From Lenzites betulinus (taxonomy: Eukaryota; Basidiomycota; Agaricomycetes; Polyporales; Polyporaceae), in NCBI GenBank assembly GCA_022264855.1, contig JABYQU010000046.1:186001-250000 (forward strand): 64,000 nucleotides of DNA, in the 5' to 3' direction. Below the pieces are notes generated by a model. The model did not search any database. It worked only from the letters and a program-made list of their open reading frames with translations, and had not been told where the DNA came from. Positions 46,162-57,583 of the stretch are shown piece by piece. Both the position numbers and the translations under genes were made by a program. Every line of letters starts with the position of its first letter. Within the stretch, counting starts at the first letter, position 1.

Positions 46162-48144
46162 TCACGGTGAGTGCACTTGCCACAAAGATATGTAGCTTGA
46201 ATTGTACCCAGTAGATGCAGCATGTGCGGTTGCGCGCGCGGCCTTGCGTGTAGCACGTCGGACTTTACGTAGCCGGTCCGCGGTGGTCTCGTCTTGAGGC
46301 AGATCAGCGCTGATGTGCATGTGCGACATGCGACCGAAGACCCTTCTAAAATCGATATGCATCAGATGATTCCCACACAAAGATCAAGCCTTACTTGTTC
46401 CACCACGCCAGAGTCTGTTGAGACCACTCGGAATTTGCGTCCTCGAAGAGCTCGACGATGTGGTCGAATAGGTCGCATGCGTTGTAGAACCCGGAGTCTT
46501 GTTCGCAGAACTGGGTCTGGCTCGACAAAGCGGCGCGGACCTGTGATTCCACTTATCAGCTGAAGCGGTAATGGAAACACGTTGATGGATACGCACGAGC
46601 ACGGCGGTGTACGCGATCATGCGCGGCGAGACCTCGAAGACCTGGTATGCGAAAGCGATGGGCGGCTTGCCTGGCATGCGTTCCGTGCGGCCGTAAGTGA
46701 GCCTGGCCGACGCGGGCCCAGTCCAGAGGCTCCGGAAACACTACGGAAAACAAGATGTATTAGCCACGAGTCGCCCAAGAGGCATAAATGCCTACCATGA
46801 CAAAGTATTGGCTGTGTAGTAGCCCAGCGAGCTCGTCATCAGGGTCCACGGCTTGCTGATCATACAGGAATGCGGGGTAGTCGCCACCCCCAATCGAGAT
46901 CGCACTCTGCATTACCTTGTCGGCAAAGCTGTCCCGGGGTGTAACGGACATCAGTGAGGGTAAAACGGATAAACACGACTGTAGTTACCTCTGCCAGTCC
47001 ACATCAAAAGCTATGAGCTTGGCTTGAGGACAAACCAGGCGGGCAGTATGCCAGTTATGCCAGCCACGCGAGTACTTCTCGAGAGTCGCTCCGGGCGCGC
47101 GCTCGTATTCCTTGTTCACAATGGAAAGATCGCTATCTTGCATGTACGTCATCACATGTTCCATGATGCGCCCGGAATCATTGCTGCGGGCATTCTTGAT
47201 GTTGTGCTTTAGCTGATATAATGTTAGCAGACTGTGACAGCTGCGCACATGTGAGGGACGCACGTAATCAGTCAGCGTGATGAGCTCGTCCTCGTGAAGC
47301 AGTTCGAGGTCTGTGTCTAGGCCTGGAATGAAGTCGAGTATGCCGCGGTACTGGTAGACCAGTTCACGCTCGCGGGCCTTCTGAGTACGTCTGTCCGAAA
47401 TAGTTGTGAGTATATATATCCAAAGGTTAGGACGTTGAAGCTCATACTTTACTTGTGCCGCTTTGAGTGCGTCATCTTGCAGCCCTTCGTCATCATCTGA
47501 CGAGTCACTCGAGGACTCTGAGCTACTATCAGAACCGCACCCGTCATGCAGCAGCCCGTAGCTCAAGGCTTGGAAAGGACTCATAAATGGGTGGACGACG
47601 CGTGCGAGGTGGCGTGCTTGTTGGTGGTATTTGTTAATACTCTTGCTGGCCCTGGGTGCGCAGAGTATCAGTTATCCATGTTCACGGTGTAGTCACTGTA
47701 GCACTGCCAAGAATCTTACCGTTTGGTCTTCATGTCGACCTCCATACTCTCGATGAGCTTAGCAAGTCGCTTGCGATCACGCCTGTGTACACGCGGGTCA
47801 TGGGCAGACGGGTCTGTGGGGTGTCTGTCTAACAGTCCACTGTTGCCCTTCTTGGAATGACGGGGTCGCACATCCTCGGCGTCCTCAACCGTCTCCACAG
47901 CGAGAACTTGCGGGGCAAGTGGCAATTGCGGGGCAGGGACAGGGACAGGCGCGGGGGCAGGGACAGGGACAGGGATGGCCGGGGCAGGAACAGGAACAGG
48001 CACAACAGGGGCGGCCACAGCGACGTCAGCGAGCACAGGTTTTGGGCGCGGCAAAGGACCAAGTTTGTGAGGCGGCATACGGGGTAAAGGCTTGTCCTTA
48101 CTTTTCTTCTTGCCAGTTGTGCTGTCTTTTTTGTGGTTCCCCAT
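46162..48144 (-). CDS. DUF6698-type protein
   Basis: Protein of a large basidiomycete family of unknown function (DUF6698-like). Minus strand start MGNHKKDSTTGKKKSKDK at 48144. An N-terminal tail has VPVPAPAP repeats, then DRKRLAKLIESMEVDMKTKR is spliced to ASKSINKYHQQARHLARVVH, LSYGLLHDG and a Ser/Asp run. The core follows: FIPGLDTDLELLHEDELITL, YMQDSDLSIVNKEYERAPG, HTARLVCPQAKLIAFDVDWQ, ADKVMQSAISIGGGDYPAFL, and the family-typical QDSGFYNACDLFDHIVELFE then TLAWWNKRVFGRM. The end is basic (RRATRKAARATAHAAS), TGA at 46164-46162. Its start is 269 bp from the start of the Plavaka transposase on the other strand. Role unknown; no catalytic motif seen. Confidence 0.75.
47931..48005. repeat. GGGACA-type short tandem repeats in the DUF6698 coding region
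   Basis: Repeats of GGGACAGGGACAGG and GGAACAGGAACAGG on the + strand. On the coding (minus) strand they give Val-Pro-Val-Pro-Ala-Pro blocks, a flexible linker. Confidence 0.75.
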
Positions 48145-48412
48145 GTGTGCAGGGGAGAGGAAATAGGAGGGAGAGGGATGTGGGAGGAATGAATGAGGGA
48201 AAGGGAAGATGCCAGAGAGCGTGAGTCTTAAGCATAAAACGCGTGGCGCGTACATAAAAAGTCATGTGACCGCGTCGATCCTGCTCTGGTACTGTACAGC
48301 TGCAAAGGGGGCCGCATCGCTCCTTCGCCAAGTTGGGTGCAGTTCCTCTTTATACGCGTCATGCCGCTTATAGTTGATATTCTTGCCGCTAACTCCCAAG
48401 TCTACTCGTTCT
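48145..48412. promoter_or_regulatory. Shared divergent promoter region of DUF6698 and Plavaka genes
   Basis: 268 bp separate the two start codons, so both promoters must lie here or inside the genes. No TATA box stands out in either direction. Confidence 0.5.
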
Positions 48413-51400
48413 ATGCCATGGTGTCTGGGCTGCGGCCTGAATTTCGAGGACAGCCGCGCACACAGCCTCCATCTCAAGTCATGCAAGGCTTCTGGACGAG
48501 CCCTTGGAGAGACTTTGCGCAAGCGCAAGGCCGCTAATGAACTCCACAAAACTGCAAAGCACCGAAAACGAGAACTCGAGGCTCGGCTGGCAATGGAACA
48601 CTCTTTCTCGGTATGGGTGAATGAAAGACTGCGATCTTCACCTTACTTACACTACTGCTCTTCTAGCCAGATCCCCCACATGAGGACGTGCCATTCCGGC
48701 CGGATCCGATCTCTCTGAGCCGCTTCGGACGCACGCGAAAGCTCCCCGCACGCCTAAAAGACATGCTGCCCTCCTCACTCACCAATCTCCCCATGCATCT
48801 GCGCCGACCTGCGCTGCCTCCACCAGCAACACCTCCCAATGCGCCCATGCCCGTGCCTGTGCCCGTCAACGATGAGTCTTCAACTGGTCCAGGATCTAAT
48901 GGTCTTCCCCTCCACAAAGTCAAGTCCACGACGATCAAAACCAGTGTGGATCAGTATGGGCTATACCGTATTTACACGGTCCACCCTCAGCGAGATCCAG
49001 AAGGTGATCTATCACTTTCGGCCGCGTACGATACCACTGCATTTCCACGGACTTCAGCAACAGAACTGGAAGCCGTCCCTAAGGGTCTTGAGGCTGTTAT
49101 TCCACCCGCCCATGCCCCCTTCCCCAACATCTCTGCCTTCACGATTATCTACTGGCAAACCGCGATGGACAGCAACCTGAAGTCCAACGCACAGGTGGAC
49201 GCACTTGCTCAGATGATGCAAGAGCCCGGTTTCGACTCACATCAGCTTGGCCCAGCATTCGACTGTGCACGCGAGTCTCGACGCCTGGACGATTTCTCCG
49301 AGGACATCGAAGGGTCCCCACTCTCTGCAGACGACCGCTGGATCAAAGACTCTGTCACCATCAGCATGCCAAGAGAGGGTGTCAGGCACGCCTCCGAGGC
49401 AGCTGCGCCCACGTTCAGAGTTGAGGGTGTCATCCACCGGCACATCATGGAGGTCTTTCAAGCCGGGTACCAGCAGGCTTGCGTGAAAGACTGGCACTTC
49501 ATCCCCCATGAGCTTCGATGGGCCGCCAACTCCAGCCACAGCAGCACAACCAGCACATCTCGAGCCTCATCGTCCCCGCCGCCAGATCCGAGTGCTCCCA
49601 AGGTATTCTCGGATCATTCGGCTCACACACAGCCTCCACTGCCCGTCTCCTTGGATCCTGTTCGAGCGCCCTCGGCATCACCAACGGCACCTGCTGCCAC
49701 GTCAGCCTCTCAAGCCTCTTCCGCATCGCCTTCAGGCTCTTCCCCTTGCCCACGCCCACACAGTACCTGCCCCGCTCTGCTGCCTGTGCCTACTCTGTCC
49801 TCCCCTTTGCCCGCTCACCATGCACCAGAGTTCTCTCCCGCTGCCGAACATCAAAATTCCTCATCATCCTCATCATCCTCATCAAGCTCCGAGTCGTCTG
49901 AGTCATCACCCACTGAGCCAGATGAGTCCCAGGGTATACGAGTGTACAGCGAGGTGTGGCACTCGGACGCATGGATAGCGGCTGACGCAGAGATGCGTGC
50001 CCAACCTCGACAGCCAGGCGATCCAGACCATTTGGAGTACGCTGTCGGGCCCTGGGGTTTGTACTCCGACTCTACGCATCTGTCGTCCTTTGGCCACGCC
50101 TCCCTCTGGCCTGCGTATGCATACTTCCTGGCGCAAAGCAAGTACATCCGTGGCAAACCGACATCATTCTCAGCTCACCATATCGCATATCTCCCGTCGG
50201 TATGTATTGCACTTTCACTGTACTGTGGTCGCCCACTTATGTTTTGATTTACAGCTTCCGGACGTCATCCAAGACGCATACATCCAAGAGTATGGCATCC
50301 CGGCATCAGCTGCGGTGCTGACGTTCCTTAAGCGCGAACTCATGCAAGCTGTTTGGCTCCTCCTGCTCGACGACCGGTTTATGTACGCTTATGTTCACGG
50401 AATAGTCTTCCTATGTGGCGACGAGGTAATGCGACGCATGTTCATACGCTTTCTGATCTATGCTGCAGACTACCCTGAAAAGTAAGTGCCCCCTTGCTCT
50501 CATACTACTTTCACACATGCTCAACATAGTTCGTTTATTTGGTGATCAGGATGCTGCTTGCGTGCCTCCGCTACTTTGCTCGCTGCCCATGTCCTCGCTG
50601 CCGGATCAACAAGGACAAGATCATTGAGATGGGCACCCAGAACGATCTGTTTCGGCGGAACTGGGTGCGCGTTGATGACTCGGACGCTATAACTCGGGCG
50701 CAAATGGCACGTCGTTGGGTCTTTGAGGACGGCCTGCCCCTCACAAGCGTTCACATTGAGCGCCTCCTTGATCCGCTTTCGCTTACGCCCACTCGTGTAT
50801 GTTGTCCAGTTTGAGTAACATATCATTGCTCACGGTGTACACAATCTCCCCTATCACAGTCCGCATTCTCGATCCGTCTGCGGGAACACGGCTTCAACCA
50901 CTATTCACTCTTCGTACCCGATCTTATGCACGAGTTCGAGCTCGGTGTCTGGAAGTCCATATGGGTACATCTCCTTCGCCTCCTGTACGCTGTGGGCGAG
51001 GACACAATTCAGGAGTTGAACATGCGGTGTGTCCCAAAGCCTTAGTAACTCATCCAGCGCTGACATCTATTTAACAGGTTCCGGCAGGTACCAACATTTG
51101 GGAGGGCCACAATTCGTCGTTTCTCCGGTAACGTCTCCGGGCAAGGGAAACTTGCTGCGCGTGACTATGAGGCGCGACTCCAGGCAAGTGCGATGGTTCT
51201 CGTTCTCTCCCGCGCACTCACCCAGCCCTCTGGTGCCGTCGCTTTGCAGTGCTTCTGTCCGACATACGAGGGATTGCTGCGGGGGCCTGCAAGCACGCGG
51301 GACAATGGCATTGTCCTCGATCTTGGTTTCGACCTCGCCATGTGGCATTGCCTGGCAAAGCTACGTGAGCATACGACGCTGACCCTCGACGGCCTCGATG

Positions 51401-53304
51401 TGAAGACAGTGGATGTTGGCCGCAGCGTACGAATCTTCGCAAAGAAAACCTGCACGGAGTACATCACATTCGAACTACCAAGCAAGGACGAGGCTGCACG
51501 TGGCCGTCGCAAGACTGCCTTCAATAAAGGCCAGGGTGTTGCAAGCAAGGTTGCAGCAGCCGCTCTCTCCAAGAAGCGCAAGTATTTCAGCTATACTACT
51601 TATAAGTTTCATGCCATGCGTGACTATTCCCCAGCTATCCGCGCGGTCGCGTCTTCGGACAACTTCAACACCCAAGTTGTAAGTTGCACTACAGCAATGC
51701 GACAGTAATACTAACTGGTGTTGTAGGGCGAGTTGGAGCACCGCCATGTCAAGCGGTTTTACGCGCGCACTAATCACAACAAAGCCGCATTCCAGATCGC
51801 TCAGCACATGCGCCGTGCTGACAAGTTACGCATTATCAAGATGCGTGTCGACTCCGCTCGCCACGTAAACCAGCAAACTCAAACACCCCCCATTGCTGCC
51901 CTCGCGACTGGTTCCGTTGGCTGCACAGAGTACGACAGCGGCGGTGGTCCTTCTCCGAATCCGGAGGCCGCACGCCTCAACGGATCCCTACGCTTGGAGC
52001 CACTTCCGTACACCGCTGACCCCCTCGCCCGCTACCATGTGTCCGAATCGCAGCGCGAGCATGACGATTTATCACGGTGGCTCGCATCGTTTGGGGAAAC
52101 CCCTGTTGCGCAGGTATGTGCTTCGTGCCCAACGGTCGGCGAGACTCCGCTGATGTATTATCTGTCAGTACTTCCTCGCCGAGCTTAAGGATCATGTTCT
52201 GGACCGCTTGAACGACCTCATGCCAGCAGGCGAAGACCTATACACACTGGAAGACCGGCCCCGAGTTGTTTTCATGCACAATCGCATCTACTGGCACCGT
52301 GTGCTACGCATCAATTTCACCACCTACGACCGACGCCGCACGCAGGAATCTATCAACCCGCGAACCCATCCCGACGTCCTTCTCCTCGCCGCCAACGACT
52401 CCGAAGGCGATCACCCCTTCTGGTATGCACGCATCCTCAAGATCTTCCATGTCAATGTCCGTGTCATCGGTGCTGCCAATACCGACTTGCAGCGCATCAA
52501 TATCCTATGGGCGCGCTGGTTTCGCATGGACGCTGCAGCCCCTGGCGGCATAGCAGCAAAACGTCTCCCTCGTCTCGAGTTTGTCCCCCCGGCTCTCGAC
52601 GGTGATATCCCCAATGCCGAGTTTACATTCTTAAACCCTGCAGATGTTGTCCGCGGCGCCCACATCATCCCCGCGTTTGCCCACGGACGTCTCACGTCCA
52701 CCGCACCTGCCCGCACCATCATCCATGACAATGTACGAGTCCCCGCCAACCAAACCAAGCTGCCCTGCGCACGTGACGCCGGCCCCGAACTGGATTTCCG
52801 GTACTACTATGTGAACATGTAAGTCTACTACATTGTGTTTATTTGGAGTGTATGAGTGACTCATACACGCACAGTTTCGCCGACAGAGATATGTTCATGA
52901 GGTATTATGGCGGCGGAATCGGACACCACAAGTCTGCGACACCGCCTGACATCGCATTCGATAACGCCCCCTTCAGATCAGCTTGGGAAGACATTGATGA
53001 GCCCGAAGGCCTCAGCTCTGTGGATGCATCGTCGGACGAGGGAGACGATCCCAGCGCCGAGGGTCTGCCCGTCGACAATCACCCACTGACAGGTGACGAG
53101 GGCCCGGGGTTCCAGGAGCACGGGGATGAAGACGACGGCCTTGGTCATGTGGACTCCGATGACGAGGAGCTCGACGCCCACGCGCAAGAGGATGCCAACG
53201 TTTCCGAGCCAGACGACGAGGAGGCGGGTTCTGCCTCCGGGGATGACTTGGAGACCGGGCTTGAGGGCGACGAGTATGCGGAGGAGGGCTTCGCTCCGCT
53301 GTAA
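48413..53304 (+). CDS. Plavaka-type DNA transposase
   Basis: Very large protein of the fungal Plavaka transposase group (CACTA-related cut-and-paste elements). Start MPWCLGCGLNFEDSRAHSLH at 48413 is an N-terminal zinc finger (C-C-H-C, ending HLKSC). After an intron comes PDPPHEDVPF, a Pro/Ser-rich linker, then the core: WLLLLDDRFMYAYVHG, CLRYFARCPCPRCRINKDK, and the group-typical YSLFVPDLMHEFELGVWKS, where an acidic active-site residue is expected. Then follow TFGRATIRRFSGNVSG, LEHRHVKRFYARTNHNKA and a C-terminal domain with IYWHRVLRINFTTYDRRR. The tail is very acidic and ends EEGFAPL at 53304. Internal Ser runs near 49858. The frame can be followed through all exons with no stop, so this copy may be recent or active. 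I could not find terminal inverted repeats. Confidence 0.82.
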
Positions 53305-53937
53305 CGGTAGTACTAGTGTACACATATGACATTTCGTCGTTCGGCTGCGCGACGCCGCGTAGTTCTTGCTCATAAGTAGTCCTGCGAGTCCTAGTCTGCG
53401 GCCTGGTCGCGAGTGGCCCGGGCCCACCGACTCGCTGAGTCCTGACGCCGCAGTCTCAGTCCCATTGTATGCTTGGGATTTCTATACCATCATCTGTCAT
53501 TATTGGGAATTGATACATCGTGGTGTCGCACAAATCTATGTATTCCATCGCGCGGGCGCCCGACGTATGCATACCCGCACAAACGCCCGTGTCGCCACGT
53601 GGAGTCATATATACCCGGTGAGGCGTTGCGAACGTTTGGATTGCAACGTTTGTTTTGCTGATGCGAAGATCCGAACACCGCCGCCTGGCCGTTTCAACGT
53701 GCAGCGCTTCCTAAAACGCAAGTCTAGCGAGGTTATGAACGCATGTCCTGCAGACTATATGCTGCGCCAGGATGGCGGCCCTGCACACCCCGCCGCTTCC
53801 AGACGTCCTGCGCGAGGCCCGAGTTCATAAACGATATCTCTCCGACACCCATCTCTCCATCCTTCCATATTCCACCACCTCCCCAGCGCATCTGTGCCGC
53901 ATCCTCCTCGCACGTCGCCCGCGGATCCCACGAAAGC
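53305..53937. other. Intergenic, no terminal repeat recognised
   Basis: 633 bp between the transposase and the ATPase gene. The right terminus of the DNA transposon would be expected here, but no CACTA-like end or inverted repeat was found by eye. The frame upstream of 53938 stays open to 53743, so the ATPase gene could start earlier. Confidence 0.45.
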
Positions 53938-56767
53938 ATGACGCGCAGGACCGTCAATAACAACGGCAGCACCGTGCTCGCCCGCCAGGCCCCCACGCCC
54001 CGCACGCGCGCACTCTCGCCCCCCGCATCGCGCCGCCAGAGCATGCACGCCGCGCTCGGCCAGGGCACCCCCATCCAGCTGCACTGGCTCTTCCGCTCGA
54101 ACATCCCCCGCCGCCGCGGCATGCCCATGCCCACGGACGTCCGCAAGCGCAACTTTTTTGGCGTCGGCGAGATTATCAGCGTCCTGGCGAATGTACGCAT
54201 CTTCGTCTCGTGGGGCTGCAATGCGCCGTAGCGCATGGATCGAATTCGCTGTAACGCGGCTGATATCTTCTCTATCTCATGTACAGCCGTCCGAGACACT
54301 CCGGTCGTTGACCGAGTCCAAGAAGATGCTGGAGGAGACCAGGAGAGAGCTGGCGGAGGCGCGGGAGCGGGCCCAGCTGACCCCGACGCACACGTTTTCT
54401 GCACTGCCTGGCTTTTTCGACCGGCCAGCGGAGCTCAAGGCGATCAGCCGTGCCCTGGAGGGAGAGCCGAGCTTCACGATACTATTCGGAGCGAGCAGTG
54501 TAGGCAAGGTACGGCCTCTGCTTACCTCTAACGGGAGCCTACTGACCAGTTGAGAAGACTGCACTGCTCCGACAAGTGCTGACGCGGTCGACGTACCACG
54601 TACTGCACTTCGATCTGCGTATAGCCGGGTTCGCAGACCTAGCCAGCTTATACATGAGCCTCAGGTATGTGAAAGCAGTCACTGCCTACAACATCACGCT
54701 ACAGCCGTCCCAATAGCCAGCAAATGGAGGGCTTTTTCATGTGTATAGCCCAGGATCCTGACATGCCCGGGTACGAGGTGTTCGAGAAGGAGGCGTGGGG
54801 GTTCAAAGTGAGCAGCCCCATTCCACCACGCAACAGCCGCCTTATATGTCCTACAGCACGATCGGTTGAACGTGGAGCGCCGCCTCACCGCACAGTCAAC
54901 TGATGGGATGTCTTCCCCTTCGAGCGGGATCAAGACGAGCGACGTCGCGCGACTGATGGAGCTCTTCCAGGTACCGTCGAGTTGAATATGAATATCAAGT
55001 ATTCCGCTCACATGTTGGCGCAGAGCTCCCTTCTGCGCTACTGGAACTTCCAACCTTCGCCCGAGAGCCTCGCGGAGAAGGCGGCGTCGAAGGATGCCCA
55101 GTCTTCGTCGAAGAGTTCAAAGGAGCAGGGCCCGCGCCCGTCATGGCGCGTCCGCATGTTCTCGCGCAAACGTTCGGCTGCACCACAGGAGAACGGCGAC
55201 GCTCGAAGAGGCGCACAAGACAAGGGCAAGAATAAGGAGAAGGAGAAAGAGGAAAAGGAGAAGAAGCCCGAGCCACCGACGAAGAAAATCCCGGTATTCC
55301 TCATCGACGAGGCACATAAGCTGTGCGGTTTTAAGCCTGATTATATGCGCGAAAAGAAACGACGGACTGACGACCACGCTCCCAGGCCTGCTTTGATTCG
55401 CTCCATCGACGCGATGAAATGCCTCCTTGATGCGATGTTGGTACTCACGAAGCAGGATCGGCTATGTCATGTCATTCACGCAACGAGTGACCCGTTCTAC
55501 CAGACGTGGCTACGGCAATTGAACGTGATGCAGCATTGCAAGGTGGGTACATATGTGTACTGTACGATGTATGCGTTCATACGATGGTGCTCCGACAGAT
55601 CATCACGATTGGAGACTACCCGAAGAACGAGACGCGGAAGTTCTTCCGCGAGCGCATCCTCCGCAGCGTGCCCGAGAATCTGCGCGGAAAATTGGACTTC
55701 GAAACGCTCTATGACGCGTTTGGTGGCAAGCTTGCGCATTGGCAGGACTACATCACCGATTTCGGTCAGTCCGCGATGGGTATATACGCCTTATAATTGC
55801 TAAACACAGGTTACAGTGAACTCGAATGGGAAAATGGAGGGTAAGTGATCTAGGGATAACCCCATCCTTGTTTGTGCTGACGATAAGTGCTATAGTCAAG
55901 CAGTGCTCGCACTTCATCCAAGCACACGCGCTCCTGAACTTGCACATCATCCACTCCGCGCAAGCATCGACGAATGGCCAAGCCCCGGATGCTACAAACG
56001 CCCCCAACAGCCCGGAAAGCCGGCACGCATCGACGCACGCGATCCACCGTCTCTCGCCCCCAACCTCCGCCGCAGTGGGGAGCGGCTTCCGGATCTACAG
56101 CCCGCTCGCCGCAAACCCGCACCAGTCCCCCTCCGGGATCTTCCCCTCCAGCAACGCTGGAAGCGGGGACGAGGCGCCAGAGTTCCAAGCCGACTTCACT
56201 GCCTACCAGCTGCTGAAGGTGATGAACCGGCTCGCGCAGCCTGGCGCGCGCGCACTGCCGTACTTCCTGCTGTGCCGCGAGCTCGGCGCACGCGCGGTCG
56301 ACGGCATGGTCAAGGGCCGCATCCTCGACCTGCGCTGGACGGAGCCGGTGTCGCGCGAGCTCACGGACGTATTCCGCCAGAGCGTGCGCGTGCGCGCGAG
56401 CATCCGCGCGGACGCGGGACTCGGCGCCGGGAGCAGCGGCACCGCCGTCAACGAGCCCGGGGTCGGCGCGAGCGGTCCCGGCGGCGGCGAGGAGGGCGCC
56501 GCGGCACTCGAGGAAGAGGAGGGGATGGAGCCGATGTCGGACGAGGAGGTGCTGCGCGCGCACGAGCGGCTGCTCGACGGGCCGCCGTTGTCGCTCGGCG
56601 AGGGCGCGGAGGAGGAAGAGGAGGAGGTGCTGGGCCCGAAGCTGGTGCCGATCTCGCCGATCATGCGGTATGCGATGCGCGAGGTCGTGCAGGAGTACTA
56701 CGACGACGAGGACGACGACCGGACGGCGAGCGAGTATGCGTCGCTGTCGGACGTGCAGGAGTACTAG
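53938..56767 (+). CDS. P-loop ATPase, archaeal-ATPase-like, role unknown
   Basis: Predicted AAA/STAND-type ATPase seen in basidiomycetes, with no known role. Start MTRRTVNNNGSTVLARQ at 53938; basic low-complexity N-terminus. After an intron comes a short coiled coil (LTESKKMLEETRRELAEARE), then FFDRPAELKAISRALEG and the Walker A loop LFGASSVGK|TALLRQVL, split by an intron at 54510. Then VLHFDLRIAGFADLASLY. A Lys/Glu-rich insert (about 55200-55290) precedes Walker B, PVFLIDEAHKL. Later HVIHATSDPFYQTWL fits a sensor region, then DYPKNETRKFFRERIL. The C-terminal half has LIKVMNRLAQPG-like helix text (LLKVMNRLAQPGARALPY) and an acidic tail ending ASLSDVQEY at 56767. Exon edges near 55330-55390 and 55790-55900 are uncertain. 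Confidence 0.72.
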
Positions 56768-57583
56768 CCTCGAGCTGGGGGACGGGTGTGGACTCGCTGG
56801 ATGTGTTTTTGAGCTCGAGGTTGCGATTCGTTGGCGCTTGCCTTCTGTCAGGTATGTACCGCGTACTCCCGCCGGGTGCATGTGGGTTATGCTGGACACC
56901 TTGTTTTGTAGGTAGCTTTTCGACTGTTGTATTATGAAGTTTCTTGGTATTCTACTGTACCACTACAATGGCGTGCCTGCGTTAGACATGAGCGTACGTC
57001 TTCGGTGTTACTCGTGCTAACGTGATGATATACTCCCTAGGCCAAATGCGTAACTTTCACGTTGCATTACCACGAGGTACGCCAACTAATTCCAATGAGT
57101 CCACTTACCGCAGCACACCAGCAGGATTCCTCTCACTTGATTACCGCAGCACACAGGATCTCTTATCCAGGTTCTCCCCGCCTTCTCGGACGAAGTTGCG
57201 GGAATCGACGGCGGGTCTAGAGCCCCCCAAACCGCAACGGAGCGCCCGTCGCGTGCCTATTGTGCTGCAGTGTCGCCGGCCAGCGACTTCCATCAGCGCC
57301 CCTGCGACACATAATTGGGACGACAGCCCCCGCGGGAAGCTTCTCCTCCTGGTATACCCAGTCCCGAATAGAGACACGCGTCAAGTGGACAGTTCCGCGC
57401 GACGAAGTTTAAACTCGTACGGCGAGAGGCCTATACTAACAGTGACACCCGTGCCCTGCCTCGCCTCCCCGCACTCCCCCCTCTCACTTTTCACATCTCA
57501 CTTCTCGCGTTTCAACTCCCACCTCGATCCCCCAGTTCGACGACTCGACGGCCCCGTGAGTCTCAGCGCGCGTACCCCTGCAC
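56768..57583. other. Intergenic, promoter of Argonaute gene
   Basis: 816 bp with no recognised gene. A long open frame runs into the Argonaute start from 57022 in another phase but shows no domain. The last 100 bp are rich in C and T, as is common just upstream of fungal start codons. Confidence 0.5.

Noticed and set aside
45248..53937. Terminal inverted repeats or CACTA-like ends for the Plavaka element
   Set aside because: Both flanks were read for CACT(A/G) ends and matching inverted repeats, but no convincing pair was seen. A shared 13-mer ACGTATGCATACC (about 45558 and 53567) is in direct orientation with a palindromic core and is probably chance.
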